Below are positions 34,091-42,065 of a stretch of 64,000 nucleotides of DNA, piece by piece (positions within the stretch are counted from its first letter, which is position 1; each line of letters opens with the position of its first letter). A model generated the notes under the pieces. The model was not told the origin of the DNA. It saw nothing but the letters and a program-made list of their open reading frames with translations, and made no database searches. Made by a program: the position numbers and the translations under genes. The stretch comes from Flavobacterium sp. J27 (GTDB lineage: Bacteria; Bacteroidota; Bacteroidia; Flavobacteriales; Flavobacteriaceae): contig NZ_PJQW01000012.1 in NCBI RefSeq assembly GCF_004303025.1, forward strand, positions 1-64,000, written 5' to 3'.

Positions 34091-35581
34091 TTAATCAAAT
34101 ACATGGCTTTCTAAAGTAGGCCAAATCTCTTTTAAAGTTATTTTTGGTTGCTTACAAAGATACACAGGAATATTATTTTCCTCGTCTATCGCATAATTAT
34201 GTTGTATTGTTTTTAGAAGTTGGTACTCCCTAAAAACTTTTTCAATTACGGGTTTTTCAATTCCCAAGGTAATAATAATTTCACCCGATGTGGTTCCTGA
34301 ACCCCATAACCAAAAACTGCCATGACTACAAACGGGTTCTGGCAAATTATATTTTTCTCCTAAAATAGACAAAGCACCAGCTTCTCCATAATTTTCAGCT
34401 AAAAGGATACACTTTTGTTTTTCTTCTTCAGATAATGAATTATAAATAGAAGCAATACAAGCAACTTGTTCTTCCCAACCGAACATATCAGCATAATCAC
34501 TTGTTAAAATATACCTTCCATTTTCTTGTGGTTCCAATTTTTCATAGGTTATATAAGCTTTAATAGGTAAAATAGGAATGGATTTTGGAATAAAATAAAA
34601 TGATAATAGCGTGATACACCCTACAACACTATACAAGACTACATTCTTGTTTGCCGTTAACTTTTCTAATTTATAGGCTCCAAAGGCAAATACAACTGGG
34701 TAAGCTGCATAAAAATAATATCCTTTGGATTTTAAAACCCACATTAATAAAAATACGAGTATAAAGGTAAAACCAACTGCCTTATAGTGTTGTATTGACT
34801 TATCAAAAAACAGCGCCCAAACTCCAATTAAAGCAAGAAGTAAAGTAAATGGTGCATGCAATTGATTTTTTACAAAATCGAATGCATCTAATTGCTCTAG
34901 TTGTATTTCATTTAATTTTTGAAAATGCTTCAGAATGGGAAAATCATGAGTAATTTGCCAAATGACATTCGGTAAAACAATTATCAAAGCGATTAGACCT
35001 GTTAGATAGAACCATTTGTTTTGTAGGATTTTTTTCCCTTGCGTAAGGATTAAACTCACTACAATACTTAGTAATAAAATGAATATGGTATATTTATTTA
35101 GGAATCCAATTGCCAATGTTAAACCGGTATACACTAAATAGTGATTTTGCTGTGTTTTCAAAAAACGAATCAAGTAATAAAAACTGATCGTCCAAAACAA
35201 TTGATCAAAAGCAACAGGTTGGAACAACATATGATTTCTATAGAAAGCGATAAAAATTACTATTGAAAGTCCAGCAAGGAAAACCGCTTTTTTCTTACCT
35301 CCTATTTCAATAACTATCTTACAACAAAGTATTAAAATAGCAATGCCAGCTAAAGTGGGAAACAAGCGTGTGCCAAACAAGGAATACCCAAACAAAAAAT
35401 GAGACAATTTACCTACAACTGCTATGAAAGGAGGAAATTCCATGTAACCCCAATCGAGGTGTTTACTTACCGAAAGGTGCAACAATTCATCTCTATGAAA
35501 ACCATAATTTTGATTTCCAAAACAATGGATGAGCAATTTAAATAAAGATAATCCTAAAATGATGGGCCAATATTTTTTCAT
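34091..35581 (-). CDS. GT39/ArnT-type membrane glycosyltransferase
   Basis: A 496-residue GT-C protein with about eleven or twelve membrane helices. NYGFHRDELLHLSVSKHLDW near residues 25-44 supplies the catalytic DE pair of the first periplasmic loop, as in protein O-mannosyltransferases and ArnT. A soluble C-terminal domain (about residues 345-496) follows. It would move a sugar from a polyprenyl donor to protein or lipid on the periplasmic side. It sits between four 2TM genes and the response-regulator gene, which is unusual and suggests that the signalling system controls or reports on envelope glycosylation (inference). Confidence 0.85.
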   Translation of the reverse strand: MKKYWPIILGLSLFKLLIHCFGNQNYGFHRDELLHLSVSKHLDWGYMEFPPFIAVVGKLSHFLFGYSLFGTRLFPTLAGIAILILCCKIVIEIGGKKKAVFLAGLSIVIFIAFYRNHMLFQPVAFDQLFWTISFYYLIRFLKTQQNHYLVYTGLTLAIGFLNKYTIFILLLSIVVSLILTQGKKILQNKWFYLTGLIALIIVLPNVIWQITHDFPILKHFQKLNEIQLEQLDAFDFVKNQLHAPFTLLLALIGVWALFFDKSIQHYKAVGFTFILVFLLMWVLKSKGYYFYAAYPVVFAFGAYKLEKLTANKNVVLYSVVGCITLLSFYFIPKSIPILPIKAYITYEKLEPQENGRYILTSDYADMFGWEEQVACIASIYNSLSEEEKQKCILLAENYGEAGALSILGEKYNLPEPVCSHGSFWLWGSGTTSGEIIITLGIEKPVIEKVFREYQLLKTIQHNYAIDEENNIPVYLCKQPKITLKEIWPTLESHVFD

Positions 35582-35608
35582 AGTTGTGGCATTATTGTAA
35601 CAGTTTGA

Positions 35609-35977
35609 TTATTCCCATCTCTCGTCTTTCTCTTTGTCCATTAGCTCTTTTATTTTTTTAGATTCCCAATCATTACCTAAGATAAAATTAGGTAAAAACA
35701 CAGATAAACCATGTGCTACTAAACCAATTCCCCAAAACATTGCGGTAAAAAAGTTATGCCATTGAAAATAACTTTCTCCTTCTTTTAAGTTTTGAATGTT
35801 TACAATCACAATCATAATATTAATGACAACATATACTAGAGCATGTGTGTAAAATCCTTTAATTCTTTTTACACGTCGTAAGGCTTCTTGGTATTTTATT
35901 TCTTCAGGAGTGGTTGGATAAAAATCCGTTTCTCCTCTTCTTTCCATTCTACTTTGTATTCTATCTTGTAAGCTCAT
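35609..35977 (-). CDS. 2TM-domain protein (copy 4)
   Basis: A 122-residue two-helix membrane protein. I use the ATG at 35977, which gives MSLQDRIQSRMERRGE; an upstream in-frame start would overlap the preceding gene and add 26 unconserved residues. The 2TM core is YQEALRRVKRIKGFYTHALV, then VINIMIVIVNIQN, a loop, and the second helix FWGIGLVAHGLSVF, closing with WESKKIKELMDKEKDERWE. It belongs to the 2TM family, whose function is unknown. It starts 1 bp after the stop of copy 3. Its N-terminal extension is longer than those of its siblings. Confidence 0.85.
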   Translation of the reverse strand: MSLQDRIQSRMERRGETDFYPTTPEEIKYQEALRRVKRIKGFYTHALVYVVINIMIVIVNIQNLKEGESYFQWHNFFTAMFWGIGLVAHGLSVFLPNFILGNDWESKKIKELMDKEKDERWE

Positions 35978-35978
35978 T

Positions 35979-36284
35979 TTATTCCAATTTATTATTTTGT
36001 TGTTTCTCGTCTTGCATAAACTCTTGTACTTTTCTTTCTTCCCACTCTTTACCAAAAATAGGTAACGAATAAAAAACGACTATCCCATGAATGACTAAAC
36101 CAATACCCCAAAGTAAAAGCTGCCAATAAAACCAGTGATCAAACCAAAAATCATTGGGATACGTAATATAGTTAACGAGGTATAAAACCAAATTGATTAC
36201 GATATAGGAAAATAAATGTCCATAAAATCCTTTTATTTTTTCTACTCTCTTTTTGGCTTTATAATAGTTTATGTCTTCTCTCAT
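35979..36284 (-). CDS. 2TM-domain protein (copy 3)
   Basis: A 101-residue 2TM protein: KAKKRVEKIKGFYGHLFSYI, first helix, a loop with paired aromatics (FWFDHWFYWQ), second helix LLWGIGLVIHGIVVF, and the closing WEERKVQEFMQDEKQ. The conserved landmarks shared by all five copies are the KIKGFY entry, the W-G-x-G-x-x-x-H/Q turn of helix 2 and the GKxWEE/KK(I/V) exit helix. It lies 6 bp after copy 2 and 1 bp before copy 4. No partner domain is present. Confidence 0.85.
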   Translation of the reverse strand: MREDINYYKAKKRVEKIKGFYGHLFSYIVINLVLYLVNYITYPNDFWFDHWFYWQLLLWGIGLVIHGIVVFYSLPIFGKEWEERKVQEFMQDEKQQNNKLE

Positions 36285-36290
36285 TTCTTT

Positions 36291-36593
36291 TTATTGATAT
36301 TTTGTATTTTCCTTTTTTTCTTCTTCCATAAATTGTTTGATCTTTTTTTCTTCCCAAGATTTATTAAAAAATGGAAAAAAATCAAATACTTTCATGGCTT
36401 GAAAGAACACTCCTAATCCCCAACCTAGCATTGGATATAAAAACCATAAGTGCTGTGGTGAATATCTTAAATTAATAAAAGCTAAAAAAGAAATGACTAA
36501 AATGTAACTGATTAAATTACTAAAAAAACCTTTAATTTCTTTGACTTTCTTCTGTGCTTTTTGATAGCGCTCAAATTCATTATTCTGTTGCAT
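36291..36593 (-). CDS. 2TM-domain protein (copy 2)
   Basis: A 100-residue 2TM protein starting MQQNNEFERYQKAQKKVKEI at the ATG at 36593; a longer in-frame reading upstream overlaps copy 1 and is rejected. The landmarks are KEIKGFFSNLISYIL, the helix-2 block PMLGWGLGVFFQAMKVF with Gln in place of His, and KSWEEKKIKQFMEEEKKEN. It is closest to the 2TM module fused to the histidine kinase, sharing the YPMLGWGLGVxF/FPMLGWGLGVxF stretch, which suggests a recent duplication. It starts 2 bp after copy 1. Confidence 0.85.
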   Translation of the reverse strand: MQQNNEFERYQKAQKKVKEIKGFFSNLISYILVISFLAFINLRYSPQHLWFLYPMLGWGLGVFFQAMKVFDFFPFFNKSWEEKKIKQFMEEEKKENTKYQ

Positions 36594-36595
36594 AA

Positions 36596-36919
36596 CTACT
36601 TCCAATTTTGTTTTTTTATTCTTTCTTCTTCCATGATTTGTTTTACCTTTTCCTCTTCCCATTGGGTTCCTAAAAAGCGTTCTCCTAAAAATAAACGAAT
36701 GCCTTGTACTGCAATAACAAATGTCCAACACCACATAAAAAACCCATTAATGAAACGGATTGGAAAAAAATTAATAGGTACGTTACAATACGTTTTCAAT
36801 ACATAAAGGATTACTCCAATACAATAGATAAATAAATGAATATAAAAGTTTTTAATTTTTTGAACTTTTTCTCTAGCTATCGTTTCTAGAATTTCTTTTG
36901 CGTCTTTTTCTCTTTCCAT
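36596..36919 (-). CDS. 2TM-domain protein (copy 1)
   Basis: A 107-residue 2TM protein. The preferred start is the ATG at 36919, giving MEREKDAKEILETIAREKVQ, just past the kinase stop. An ATG at 36931 inside the kinase end would add four residues and couple translation. The landmarks are KVQKIKNFYIHLFIYCIGVI, a longer inter-helix loop, a helix 2 of MWCWTFVIAVQGIRLF lacking the WGxG turn, and TQWEEEKVKQIMEEERIKK. It is the most divergent copy. Confidence 0.83.
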   Translation of the reverse strand: MEREKDAKEILETIAREKVQKIKNFYIHLFIYCIGVILYVLKTYCNVPINFFPIRFINGFFMWCWTFVIAVQGIRLFLGERFLGTQWEEEKVKQIMEEERIKKQNWK

Positions 36920-36921
36920 GA

Positions 36922-38256
36922 TTATCTCCATTTTGCTTGTTCGTTATCATCCTTTTCTAAAATCTCACGAATTTTTTTCTCTTCCCAAGATTTGCCATAA
37001 CCAAAAGTTTCCAGTGCGTGAAAAGTGACTCCTAATCCCCAACCTAACATGGGGAACCAAAACCATTGAAACCCACTGGTTTTATAATTTATAAAGATTA
37101 AAACTGGAATAACACAGCAATACGAAATTAAATTGCCATAAAATCCTTTTAGTTTTTCAACACGCTCTTTTGCTCTGGCATAGGCCATTTTTTCTGAATA
37201 TATATTTTTTGATTCCATAATGGTAACTTGTTTGGTTAAAATAGGTAAGAAAACTTTAAAATGAATCTCATTTTCTTCCACTAATACATTTCTTTTGGTT
37301 AAAATAGCATATCGGTTCACAATGTTTTGTAATCCAACTCCTTTTCTGTCTTGCAATACTTCTTTCTTTTGAAGGTTATTGCTAATGGTTAATTGATTGT
37401 CTTCTATCGCAATGGTAATATGCAAAGGTTTTGACTCACTAACCACATTGTGTTTGATACAGTTTTCCAATAATAACTGAAGCGATAACGGTACTACTTT
37501 AGCATCTTCATTATTTAATTGATCGGGTAATTCATACGTAATACTATTTTCAAATCGCATTTTTAACAGATTCATATAGGTTTTCGCAAACTGTAACTCC
37601 TCATCAACAGAAACCAATTCCTTATCGCGTTGTTCTAGAACATATCGGTAAATTTTAGATAACGAAGTGGTAAATCGTTGTGCATTATCAGGATTTTCTT
37701 CAATTAATGAACTTAATACATTCAAACTATTAAATAAGAAATGAGGATCCAACTGGTTTTTTAAACTTTCAAATTTTGCAGAAGCGGTACCAGCAATGAT
37801 TTTTTGTTCTTTTAATTTGTTTTCTTGATATGCCTTATAAAAATAGACCAAGTGCACAATTAAGGTTACAAACACAGTGATAATCATCGCTACCAAATAA
37901 TTGGATGGCTTTTCAGTTCTAAAAAACTCATCGATAGTTTTATTTTCAAATCCTACATCTTCTAACATTCGAAGTAAAAAGATAATGAACCCGGAGATTG
38001 CAAAAGAAGCTAAGAAACCAACTACCAATCGTTTTAAATGAAATCTGTTTTTTTCAAAATGTTTATCTAATTGAATAAATACAACTGCATTGGCTGCATA
38101 TAATGCTACTGTATAAAGCATTGTAAATATAAAATTCCACTTTAAGTCTTCTAATCCAGGTAATTTTTGATTAACTACAAAGTTTATGATTTGTAATCCT
38201 AAAAAAATTACGATACCTATTACAAATGCTTTTTTTATTTCTTTTAGATAATTCAT
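36922..38256 (-). CDS. LytS-type histidine kinase fused to a C-terminal 2TM domain
   Basis: A 444-residue sensor kinase. Four helices (about residues 10-30, 42-62, 78-97, 121-140) are followed by the His_kinase domain with phospho-acceptor H172 in QLDPHFLFNSLNVL, and a HATPase block with LQLLLENCIKHNVV and GVGLQNIVNRY. A complete 2TM module occupies residues 347-444 (RVEKLKGFYGNL, PMLGWGLGVTFHA, KSWEEKKIREILEKDD). Met347 (codon at 37216-37218) could serve as an internal start. Kinase-2TM fusions occur in flavobacteria to my memory. The cognate regulator is the LytTR protein at 33324. Confidence 0.92.
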   Translation of the reverse strand: MNYLKEIKKAFVIGIVIFLGLQIINFVVNQKLPGLEDLKWNFIFTMLYTVALYAANAVVFIQLDKHFEKNRFHLKRLVVGFLASFAISGFIIFLLRMLEDVGFENKTIDEFFRTEKPSNYLVAMIITVFVTLIVHLVYFYKAYQENKLKEQKIIAGTASAKFESLKNQLDPHFLFNSLNVLSSLIEENPDNAQRFTTSLSKIYRYVLEQRDKELVSVDEELQFAKTYMNLLKMRFENSITYELPDQLNNEDAKVVPLSLQLLLENCIKHNVVSESKPLHITIAIEDNQLTISNNLQKKEVLQDRKGVGLQNIVNRYAILTKRNVLVEENEIHFKVFLPILTKQVTIMESKNIYSEKMAYARAKERVEKLKGFYGNLISYCCVIPVLIFINYKTSGFQWFWFPMLGWGLGVTFHALETFGYGKSWEEKKIREILEKDDNEQAKWR

Positions 38257-38266
38257 TGCTTGCTTA

Positions 38267-38890
38267 TTACTTACATTTCGCTAATTCTTCTTGTGCTCTA
38301 TCCAATCCCCAAGTTGGATGAAATGGTGTTTCCGGTTTAAAGTTAGCAAAAAGTTCTAATGATTTCTCTAACTGCGCACACATTGGTTTGGTATCTTGAC
38401 CAAAATAACTTGCCATACCAATCTCAAAAGAGGCTTTTTGAAATACTACTCTCGGATTTTCTGGAGCAATCTGATACGCTTTATTATAAATATACATGAC
38501 GTCTCCTGATAATTTTTGTCCGTTAACCATAGGATCATATACTATCCAACCAGTGTGAATCATGGCTTGCATTACTAAAACTTCTGGATTGTCTAAAGCT
38601 ACTCTATTCATTTTATCTTGTGCTTTTTGAGCTTCTTCAAGCAACGCTTTTACTTTTACTTTGTCATTCATATAACGAAACGATTGTACGGTATTAATAA
38701 AAGCGATATAATAATTCGGTAACCAATTGGTCTCGTCTACTGCTGCAATTCTTTCAAAAACTGCAATGGCTTCTGTAGGTTTATCATTTTTCCAAAGTTC
38801 TAAAGCTTGTTGCATGCCTTTCTCATATTGCGCATGTGCGGTTACAACTGAAATAATAAAGAAAGTGAAGATGGTGATAATTCGTGTCAT
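38267..38890 (-). CDS. Secreted TPR-like protein of the 2TM operon
   Basis: A 207-residue protein using the ATG at 38890, which yields a clean signal peptide (MTRIITIFTFFIISVVTAHA, then QYEKGMQQ). Further upstream in-frame codons are not conserved-looking. The mature part is helical with TPR-like blocks (ALELWKNDKPTEAIAVFERI; NKAYQIAPENPRVVFQKASF). It is first in the operon, 10 bp before the kinase gene, so it may be a periplasmic input or scaffold for the kinase (inference). The function is unknown. Confidence 0.8.
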   Translation of the reverse strand: MTRIITIFTFFIISVVTAHAQYEKGMQQALELWKNDKPTEAIAVFERIAAVDETNWLPNYYIAFINTVQSFRYMNDKVKVKALLEEAQKAQDKMNRVALDNPEVLVMQAMIHTGWIVYDPMVNGQKLSGDVMYIYNKAYQIAPENPRVVFQKASFEIGMASYFGQDTKPMCAQLEKSLELFANFKPETPFHPTWGLDRAQEELAKCK

Positions 38891-39040
38891 GATGTTTGAT
38901 TTTAAATTGTTACTAATGATAACTGTTCGTTTTTTAATTGTTATTGCTTTTTGATAGAACAAATTTCGGTCAGTTCCTTCTATTTTAAAATTGATACTTA
39001 CCGAACTGTTGTTTTTTGAGGATGAATTGTATTTCTTAAG

Positions 39041-39070
39041 GAATTAGTGATTAGGAATTAGGAATTAGGG
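39041..39070. repeat. GGAATTA short tandem repeat
   Basis: GAATTAG, TTAGGAATTAG and GAATTAGGG words follow one another. This heptamer-type tract is common in flavobacterial intergenic DNA and is prone to slippage. Confidence 0.6.
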
Positions 39071-39098
39071 CGTATAGAAACCTTTTTTGCTTTTTATA

Positions 39099-39266
39099 AT
39101 TCGCTTTAAGCTTCTAAATACTAGCTTTTAGCATTACATCATTTACTTTTAGTATTAAATTATTTACTTTTAGTAAACATTTATTTACTTTTAATAAAAA
39201 ATAAAATACTTTAAGTATCAAAATATTTACTTTAAGATACTACTTATTTACCTTTAGTAAATAAAA
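39099..39266. repeat. Eight direct repeats with exact 21-bp period
   Basis: Units start at 39099, 39120, 39141, 39162, 39183, 39204, 39225 and 39246, with no gap or slip between them. The core is ATTTACTTTTAGTA. Units 3-8 match it closely and units 1-2 are degenerate (CGCTTTAAGCT, AGCTTTTAGCA). Each core is itself near-palindromic (TACTTTAAGTA; TTTACCTTTAGTAAA). The exact period is two helical turns, so all cores lie on one face of the DNA. Confidence 0.9.
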
Positions 39267-39284
39267 TAGTGCTTTTCGCTGCTA

Positions 39285-39695
39285 CTAATCGATTGTAATG
39301 TGTAGTACTACATCTTCTTTTATAATAAATTTAGCATCTTTATACTTAGGAGGACCAAAAGATCCTTTGGCATTATTCGAAGATGCATACGCTTCTTTTG
39401 GAATACCAAAAAGATTTTTATCCATCTCGTTATTGTTGTTTTCATCATGATAAATGGAAACGGCATACTCCCCTTTTTCCAAATTTTCAAACACTACTTT
39501 AGCTTCTTCGTTATGTATCGATGCATCCAAACTCAGAAAAGTAGCTTTTAAAAAAGTAGCTTCAGAAGTATACAATCCTACTTTTACTTTTCCTTTATTG
39601 TTTTTGAAACCTGACATGTTAACTTCTAGAGTATACGTTTGCGCATTTAAATAACTGCATAGCATCAGACATGCTGTAATCATTGTTGTTTTCAT
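39285..39695 (-). CDS. DUF2141 secreted protein
   Basis: A 136-residue exported protein with a signal peptide (MKTTMITACLMLCSYLNAQ) and a DUF2141 beta-sandwich: YTLEVNMSGFKNNKGKVKVG at the start, GEYAVSIYHDENNNNEMDKN in the middle with a calcium-like acidic loop, and FGIPKEAYASSNNAKGSFGP near the end. The function of the family is unknown. It lies 78 bp downstream of the TonB receptor on the same strand and is probably co-expressed with it, a frequent flavobacterial pairing. Confidence 0.88.
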   Translation of the reverse strand: MKTTMITACLMLCSYLNAQTYTLEVNMSGFKNNKGKVKVGLYTSEATFLKATFLSLDASIHNEEAKVVFENLEKGEYAVSIYHDENNNNEMDKNLFGIPKEAYASSNNAKGSFGPPKYKDAKFIIKEDVVLHITID

Positions 39696-39740
39696 ATGGT
39701 GTTTATTTATTGTGTTTACTTTATTTTAATTTGTTAAAGA

Positions 39741-39757
39741 CGAAGTACGAAGTACGA
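39741..39757. repeat. CGAAGTA heptamer repeat
   Basis: Two direct copies of CGAAGTA plus a partial third in the gap between the TonB receptor and DUF2141 genes. It is a typical flavobacterial short tandem tract of no known role. Confidence 0.6.
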
Positions 39758-39773
39758 ATCTCTACATACCGAT

Positions 39774-41927
39774 TTACAAATTATTCAGATTATTCGTTTT
39801 CTTATTATCACTTATTGTCCAAAAGAAACCTACAAAAAAGAATTGATTGGCTGGTTGAGTAACGGCTTGTCTTTGAAACTGTCCGTTACCGTCTGGAGTA
39901 TTGGCATATTGATAGCCAAAAACATTTGAAGCATTTAAGACATTGGTCACAGAAAAGAATAAAATCTTTTGTTGGGAAACTAAATACGCCCAACTCAAAC
40001 TTAAGTTATTGAATGATTTTGTTTTTTCATTCATAAAATCAGTACTATTTGGATTGTTATAAGGTCTTCCAGAATTAAACGTATAAGTCGCGCTTATTTG
40101 TGATTTTAATTGGTCAACCCAATATTTCGTAACCACAGAGAAGTTGTGATTGGCAATAAAACTAGGTGTAACTTCTTTTGAATAATTTTTATAATCTCTT
40201 TCCGAATCTATGTAGGAGTAGGAAATCCAGTAATCTAAATTTTTAACGGTTTTATTATCTCTCCAAAACAAATCAATCCCTTTGGCATACCCAAAACCAT
40301 TATTGTTATAATTGCTGTTATAAGTAGCCAAGTTTCCATCATATTTTACTAAATCAGCATACCTTTTATAATAGGCTTCAGCACGCAACATTCTTTTGTC
40401 TTTGTTATACATATAATTGAATATATAATGCTGGGTTTTTTCATAATCTAAGTGGGTATTGAATTTCAAATAATCTTGATTAGCAGTTTGATTGAAGTTT
40501 CCGTAAGCCATAGAGAACTGACTATTTTCGGCTACTTTATAAGCAAATGAAACTCGAGGTTCTAGGGTGTAATCTGAAATTAAAGTACTTTTAGAAGAAC
40601 GCAATCCTACATTCATGGCTACTTTTTTAGAGAAAAAGATTTCCGCTTCTGAGAACAAAGCAGCCATATTATTTTGGTAACCATAGTCAAAACGGTTCGA
40701 TGCAGCTGGAGTAAAATTTTCATCGAAATTCGTATGGAAAAAATCACCTCCAAAGTTTAACTTTATTCTATTGGTAATCGTTTGACGAAATTTCAACTTA
40801 TAATGTAAAGCTCTTTCGTTATTTTTGAGTACATCATTGGCAAGATTCAATTCATTTTGGCCATAACCAAAACCAAAACCGGTTTGCAATTGTAAATTAT
40901 CATTTAGATAACCTTTATAGCTCGTATTGAAATAAAAGTTTTTATTTTGAATGGCAATACTTCTTTTAGCATCAAAATTCACATCTTTTTGATTGATATC
41001 GAATGTCGTATAATCAAAGGCACCATATACTTTCAATAAACCATTCTTAAACTTTCTACGATACACACTCTCTCCAGAATAAGCTTGAACCGGTTTATTC
41101 CAATCTATTTTTTGAGGAACAAGTACTTGATATGGAGCAAAATTAAAATATCCTGCATTAAAGGTTAACGAACTCTTTTCCCATTTTTGGGTATTCCCTA
41201 AACCTACTCCCAAAGACATAATGGAAATATCAGTCTGACTTTGTACCGGTTCATTAATCGTGTTTAACAACAAAACACTCGACAAAGCATTTCCATATTC
41301 AGCACTATATCCTCCAGTTGAAAAAGTAACCCCATCAAACAAAAAAGGTGAAAAACGACTACGCGTAGGCAAATTATTTGCAGTTGCTCCATACGGTTGT
41401 GCTACACGAATACCATCTACAAAAGTTTGAGTTTCATCACTTTCTCCTCCTCTCACAAACAGTCTTCCACTTTCACCAACCGTTTGCGTTCCTGGTAAGG
41501 TTTCTAAAGCGCCAATAATATTACCAACCGAACCAGCAGTTGTAACAATATCTAAAGGTTTTAAAGCTGTTGTTTTACTATTATCACCCGCTTTAAACGT
41601 TCCAGCAGAAACGACAACCGCATCCAAAGTATTTACATTTTCTTTTAAAACATACTTTTTTGACTGATACTTTTCAATCGTAATTTTACTCGTTATTGTT
41701 TCATAGGATAAAAAACTGATTTGTAAAATTTGCTCTCCTGAAGCAGTGGTTTCAAATTCAAAATTTCCCTTTACATCAGAAATTGTTCCATCATAAGTCC
41801 CTTTGATAAAAATATTAGCCCCATAGATAGGTTGGCCAAATTCATCCTGGACAGCACCTGAAATTTTAGTTTGAGAAAAACCGAATAAAGAAGTGAAGCA
41901 TACTAAAAGTTGTAAAACCGTTTTCAT
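39774..41927 (-). CDS. TonB-dependent receptor with carboxypeptidase-like regulatory domain
   Basis: A 717-residue outer-membrane receptor. The signal peptide (MKTVLQLLVCFTSLFGFSQ) is followed by a CarboxypepD_reg-like domain (ISGAVQDEFGQPIYGANIFI), a plug domain (LETLPGTQTVGESGRLFVRG, FVDGIRVAQPYG) and a beta-barrel ending in an aromatic-rich strand near FFVGFFWTI. Substrate prediction is not possible: no SusD partner is adjacent, which argues against a polysaccharide locus and leaves siderophore, metal or small-molecule uptake. A near-consensus CAATTTTG box on the minus strand at 41959-41966 precedes it. Confidence 0.94.
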   Translation of the reverse strand: MKTVLQLLVCFTSLFGFSQTKISGAVQDEFGQPIYGANIFIKGTYDGTISDVKGNFEFETTASGEQILQISFLSYETITSKITIEKYQSKKYVLKENVNTLDAVVVSAGTFKAGDNSKTTALKPLDIVTTAGSVGNIIGALETLPGTQTVGESGRLFVRGGESDETQTFVDGIRVAQPYGATANNLPTRSRFSPFLFDGVTFSTGGYSAEYGNALSSVLLLNTINEPVQSQTDISIMSLGVGLGNTQKWEKSSLTFNAGYFNFAPYQVLVPQKIDWNKPVQAYSGESVYRRKFKNGLLKVYGAFDYTTFDINQKDVNFDAKRSIAIQNKNFYFNTSYKGYLNDNLQLQTGFGFGYGQNELNLANDVLKNNERALHYKLKFRQTITNRIKLNFGGDFFHTNFDENFTPAASNRFDYGYQNNMAALFSEAEIFFSKKVAMNVGLRSSKSTLISDYTLEPRVSFAYKVAENSQFSMAYGNFNQTANQDYLKFNTHLDYEKTQHYIFNYMYNKDKRMLRAEAYYKRYADLVKYDGNLATYNSNYNNNGFGYAKGIDLFWRDNKTVKNLDYWISYSYIDSERDYKNYSKEVTPSFIANHNFSVVTKYWVDQLKSQISATYTFNSGRPYNNPNSTDFMNEKTKSFNNLSLSWAYLVSQQKILFFSVTNVLNASNVFGYQYANTPDGNGQFQRQAVTQPANQFFFVGFFWTISDNKKTNNLNNL

Positions 41928-42065
41928 TTTTAATTGTTGTTTAATTAATTTGATGCAGCAAAATTGGGGTAACGCTTACGGCTTTTCAATTTAATTCTAC
42001 CCAACTGTAATTTTTCGTTACTGAATTGTAAGCAGAAACATTTTATTACATTTACCAAAAAAAAA

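Larger units (their letters stand above)
38891..39284. other. Gene-free upstream region of the 2TM operon
   Basis: 394 bp without a gene. It contains short GGAATTAG tandem copies at about 39041-39070, the 21-bp repeat array at 39099-39266, and no clear minus-strand TAnnTTTG box. ACAGTTATC-type words (minus strand, around 38915-38923) could be half of a LytTR site, but that is weak. Confidence 0.6.

Noticed and set aside
36594..36734. Long N-terminal extension of 2TM copy 2
   Set aside because: The extension overlaps 2TM copy 1 almost completely in another frame and has no 2TM similarity.
39099..39266. CRISPR array
   Set aside because: The 21-bp units are contiguous with no unique spacers, and no cas gene is nearby.
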